Of a DNA stretch of 31,367 nt, positions 31,125 through 31,367 are shown one piece after another. Source of the stretch: a virus; IMG/VR virus record IMGVR_UViG_3300009425_000002, positions 1-31,367 of that record; one strand, given 5' to 3'. A model generated the notes under the pieces. The model was given only the letters and a program-made list of their open reading frames with translations, had not been told where the DNA came from and did no database searches. The position numbers were made by a program, and so were the translations under genes. Positions within the stretch are counted from its first letter, which is position 1, and each line of letters starts with the position of its first letter.

Positions 31125-31367
31125 ATGATGAGAACTAAGAGTAGGATCAGAAGTCTGATAGATGAAATAGAAACACTATCAAACATAAACATATTTCAAA
31201 ACACAAGAAGAAGAGAGGTAGTAGAGGTAAGGTCATTACTATATACTATTCTAAGAAATTTCTATAGGTTTAATCTAAGGGAAATTCAAGACTTGTGTTC
31301 TGAGCATGGATATGAGATAACACATGCAAGTGTAATTCATAGTCTTAAATCTTTTAATATATATAAA
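31125..31367 (+). CDS. DnaA domain IV-like protein (5' part; continues at base 1)
   Basis: ATG 31125 (a second ATG directly follows) opens a frame that runs off the window end and continues in phase at base 1 to 333; bases 31245-31367 are the repeated copy. This part encodes the basic N-terminus (RTKSRIRSLIDEIETLSN) and the first helices of the domain, with 'RRREVVEVRSLLYTILRNFY', matching the 'R-x-x-x-V-x-x-R-x-x-x-x-x-L' opening of DnaA domain IV. It follows the Mom-like gene after six bases. The complete product is described at 1-333. Confidence 0.78.
   Translation, partial: MMRTKSRIRSLIDEIETLSNINIFQNTRRREVVEVRSLLYTILRNFYRFNLREIQDLCSEHGYEITHASVIHSLKSFNIYK
31245..31367. repeat. Terminal direct repeat, right copy
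   Basis: Identical to bases 1-123. Base 31245 is the first base of a codon in the gene starting at 31125, and base 1 is the same codon base, so the joined sequence is one unbroken gene. See the left copy for interpretation. Confidence 0.95.

Larger units (their letters stand above)
1..31367. other. Genome-wide absence of the CG dinucleotide
   Basis: Line-by-line reading, including across block and line ends, showed no CG in the whole window. Because CG is its own reverse complement this holds for both strands. All Arg codons are therefore AGA or AGG; TCG, CCG, ACG and GCG do not occur; and no codon ending in C is followed by one starting with G. Other C- and G-containing pairs (GC, CC, GG, CA, TG, GATC) are common. 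The count was made by eye. Confidence 0.85.

Noticed and set aside
1-31367. Prophage / lysogeny module
   Set aside because: No integrase, excisionase, CI-like repressor or attachment repeat was recognised; the leftward operon products do not look like repressors.

Overview
The window is one complete or nearly complete double-stranded DNA tailed-phage genome. Bases 31245-31367 repeat bases 1-123 exactly, and a reading frame that starts at 31125 continues without a break at base 1. The molecule therefore closes into a circle of about 31,244 bp (circular or circularly permuted assembly). The DNA is strongly AT-rich, most starts lack a Shine-Dalgarno sequence, and two promoter-like sites have the TTTG / TAnnTTTG layout known from Bacteroidota. 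Many small proteins also resemble ones I know from flavobacterial phages. The likely host is a (probably marine) member of Bacteroidota/Flavobacteriia. This is inference from style and gene content; no host gene is present.

Layout. 356-1829: packaging (small and large terminase). 1827-2551: a three-gene leftward operon of unknown function, with its own promoter and terminator, and the only minus-strand genes. 2587-12248: neck and tail genes, including a frameshifted chaperone-like gene, tail completion and connector candidates, a 1473-residue tail protein with Cys-rich repeats, a prolyl-hydroxylase-like oxygenase and a short tape-measure candidate. 12279-18447: head genes (XkdF-type prohead protease, two tiny conserved proteins, scaffold, major capsid, tail tube, a Trp-heptad protein, portal with a MuF-like tail domain, connector). 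18537-22513: fibre, fibre-assembly and adhesin genes. 22515-23780: lysis cassette followed by a CDGSH iron-sulfur miniprotein. 23781-23946: very AT-rich spacer with direct repeats and a promoter. 23947-31118 and across the junction: early/replication genes (NinG-type nuclease, possible ssDNA-binding proteins, RecA-fold helicase, sigma-like protein, two PD-(D/E)XK nucleases, HNH nuclease, dATP/dGTP diphosphohydrolase-like protein, Mom-like DNA modification protein, DnaA domain IV-like protein).

How it works together. No DNA polymerase, primase, integrase or RNA polymerase is seen, so replication must lean on the host. The helicase, nucleases, DnaA-like DNA-binding domain and possible SSB could recruit and assist it. 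The Mom-like protein points to base modification of phage DNA.

The most striking property is not a gene. Reading every line, including block boundaries, I found no CG dinucleotide anywhere in the 31 kb: in genes of all classes, in codon-codon junctions or in spacers. Consequently every Arg codon is AGA/AGG, and no TCG, CCG, ACG or GCG codon occurs. This suggests very strong selection or mutation against CpG. The second highlight is an 11-T run in the chaperone-like gene, after which both frame 0 and the -1 frame are open and protein-like; the -1 frame has no start codon of its own.
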